Origin: Tillus elongatus
Lineage: Eukaryota > Arthropoda > Insecta > Coleoptera > Cleridae
Direction of reading: 5' to 3'
Length of the DNA: 64,000 bases
Assembly: GCA_964006375.1 (NCBI GenBank)
Contig: OZ023263.1
Coordinates: forward strand, 136,086,063 to 136,150,062
Shown: in pieces, positions 62,689-64,000 of the stretch
Position numbering within the stretch: position 1 is the first letter of the stretch
Layout: every line of letters begins with the position of its first letter
The notes under the pieces: generated by a model
Databases searched by the model: none
Told to the model about the DNA's origin: nothing
Seen by the model: the letters and a program-made list of their open reading frames with translations, nothing else
Program-made: the position numbers and the translations under genes

Positions 62689-64000
62689 GTATAGCTAAAT
62701 ATTTAATTTTGTTTGCACGTTTTCACGCATACAATTTTTTATCTGAATATAAAGTTGTATCTTGCGAATAAATGACAGCAACGGGGCTGGTAAATGGGAA
62801 TCCAAATTTTAAGTTTAAAGTAAGTTGAAATTACATTGTTTTTCAACCACAAACTTAGAACCAAAGTTCTGCTTCGTGACAGATCTGATTCCGCACCTAA
62901 ACTAAAGCTGTTGCTGGTAAATGTATTTAAGAGGACAAATCATGTTTTTTTGAGATATTAGTGGAATGGCAGAGCAAAACGAACTTGACAGTAACAATGC
63001 AAGGTACGTTTGAATCGCGGGCGGCGGCACAACATAATCACATTCTCACACCACACTTTAGACTAATCCCCGAAATGTATGCACTTGCTTTCCCTCAATC
63101 TATATACACATTGTACACATATACCACCGCCATTTAGGCATTAAAGTAGGAATTGCATCAAATCTCAGATATGTTTATATTATCTAAAAATATGTATGTG
63201 GGCATAATGCCAAGATAAAGTACAGAAAATAATACAGACAGTTCTTAACCATTATTAAAATGTATTATTGTACTTTACAATAAATAACAATTGCTGCTCT
63301 TATTACTAATTTGAGAAATAGTAAACAAATAAAGCCCTAGAAAATGACGATATTTAAACAGACTTTAAATAAACAAATATTAATATATTTTTTTTATGTC
63401 GGCGAGAATCTTATACCAAAACCCATATTTTATACATTCTGCTGTGAAATGCAAACTATAAATAGCGTACCTAATACGAAGCTATAGTCACAGGTTACTT
63501 TATCCTTGGGGAAAGTAAATTATTTTAGTAACTGGTTTTGTAATATGTACTGTAAGTACATCTTTTGGTATTTGGTGTCGTTTACAAAAAAAAACATAAA
63601 AATTCGTTTATTTAAATTCCATTTAATGGTCTTTCTCTTTTCAACGTTTTTTTAGAGGCGGCTGCACTTTTTATTAAATTAGTTATTTTTCAATTTGTGG
63701 TTTAAATATTATACAGGATGTCCATTATAAAATGGTGCACCAGGGTTTTGCCGAGAACTACAGAGAATTTCGAAAAACCCTGAAACGTATCGATTTTGAT
63801 TGCGAGTGGGACACTTTTTTTGAAACTTTGAATTCTAATAGGGAGGGTAGATTGAGTGGCTCCTTTTTTTAAGTCTTTTGATTCGCTATTCAAATCTGCT
63901 ATTTAAAAATCGACCGCTTAGATTTTTAGATTTTGCTTTACCAAACTCAAGCTGCAATTTTCATATCTACCGATTAGATATCTACTTTCAATACTTCCAA
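62689..64000. other. Intergenic sequence
   Basis: No gene is recognisable. TACAGGATGTCCATTATAAAATGG (about 63713) resembles a mariner-type terminus, but its partner is not in the window. Confidence 0.4.

Overview
The window is AT-rich, non-syntenic insect-type (certainly arthropod) nuclear DNA, made almost entirely of mobile elements. Supporting signs are a Polinton/Maverick with insect-type gene content, Tc1/mariner elements with DDE transposases, CR1-, Jockey- and I-like non-LTR retrotransposons, a tRNA-derived SINE and very long (TA)n, (CA)n and (GT)n microsatellites. No host gene can be assigned with confidence. One GC-rich open frame followed by AATAAA (about 47.3-47.7 kb) is only a candidate terminal exon.

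Region 1 (1-1471) is non-coding flank. Region 2 (1472-19665) is an 18.2-kb Polinton/adintovirus-like provirus. It has 2103-bp near-identical terminal inverted repeats (TIRs), AG...CT termini and a TATATA 6-bp target duplication at a TA tract. Its genes, in order, are: a small acidic protein, a 298-aa unknown, a membrane protein and a zinc-finger stub of the type-B DNA polymerase gene (all +); a 162-aa unknown, the major capsid protein (frameshifted), the penton/minor capsid protein, an adenain-like protease and a parvovirus-type phospholipase A2 protein (all -); a packaging ATPase, a DUF8207-like protein, two paralogous fibre-like proteins and a retroviral-type integrase with chromodomain (all +); and a 308-aa unknown (-). 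Capsid, maturation, packaging and integration functions are represented. The polymerase body is missing, so the copy should need replication in trans.

Two parts of the provirus stand out. At the PLA2/protease junction there is a textbook -1 frameshift site: an in-frame A AAA AAC two codons before the PLA2 stop. It is followed by a perfect 11-bp stem and an 8-bp pseudoknot partner, and the -1 frame runs straight into the protease, which lacks an ATG at its domain start. Also, the two outermost inward-facing genes share a near-identical TATA/initiator module.

Region 3 (19666-32640) holds a TA microsatellite, a decayed Jockey-like element, several copies of an interspersed repeat with a microsatellite core, and a Tc1/mariner element (23944-32396). 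The right TIR of that mariner was split by a full-length 6-kb I-group retrotransposon (26288-32277, 12-bp target duplication). Region 4 (32698-39105) is a Tc1/mariner element with unusually long 878-bp TIRs; its transposase is interrupted by a 3-kb CR1-like element (35078-38095). Region 5 (39.1-51.5 kb) has transposon fossils and little else. Region 6 (51568-52694) is a near-perfect 1-kb palindrome built from about 304-bp units, carrying three identical copies of a type I hammerhead ribozyme motif; it is retrozyme-like or a Penelope terminal repeat. Region 7 (52.7-64 kb) contains microsatellites, a decayed CR1, a 284-bp (CA)n tract with a (GC)n end, a decayed mariner and a SINE with an 11-bp target duplication.
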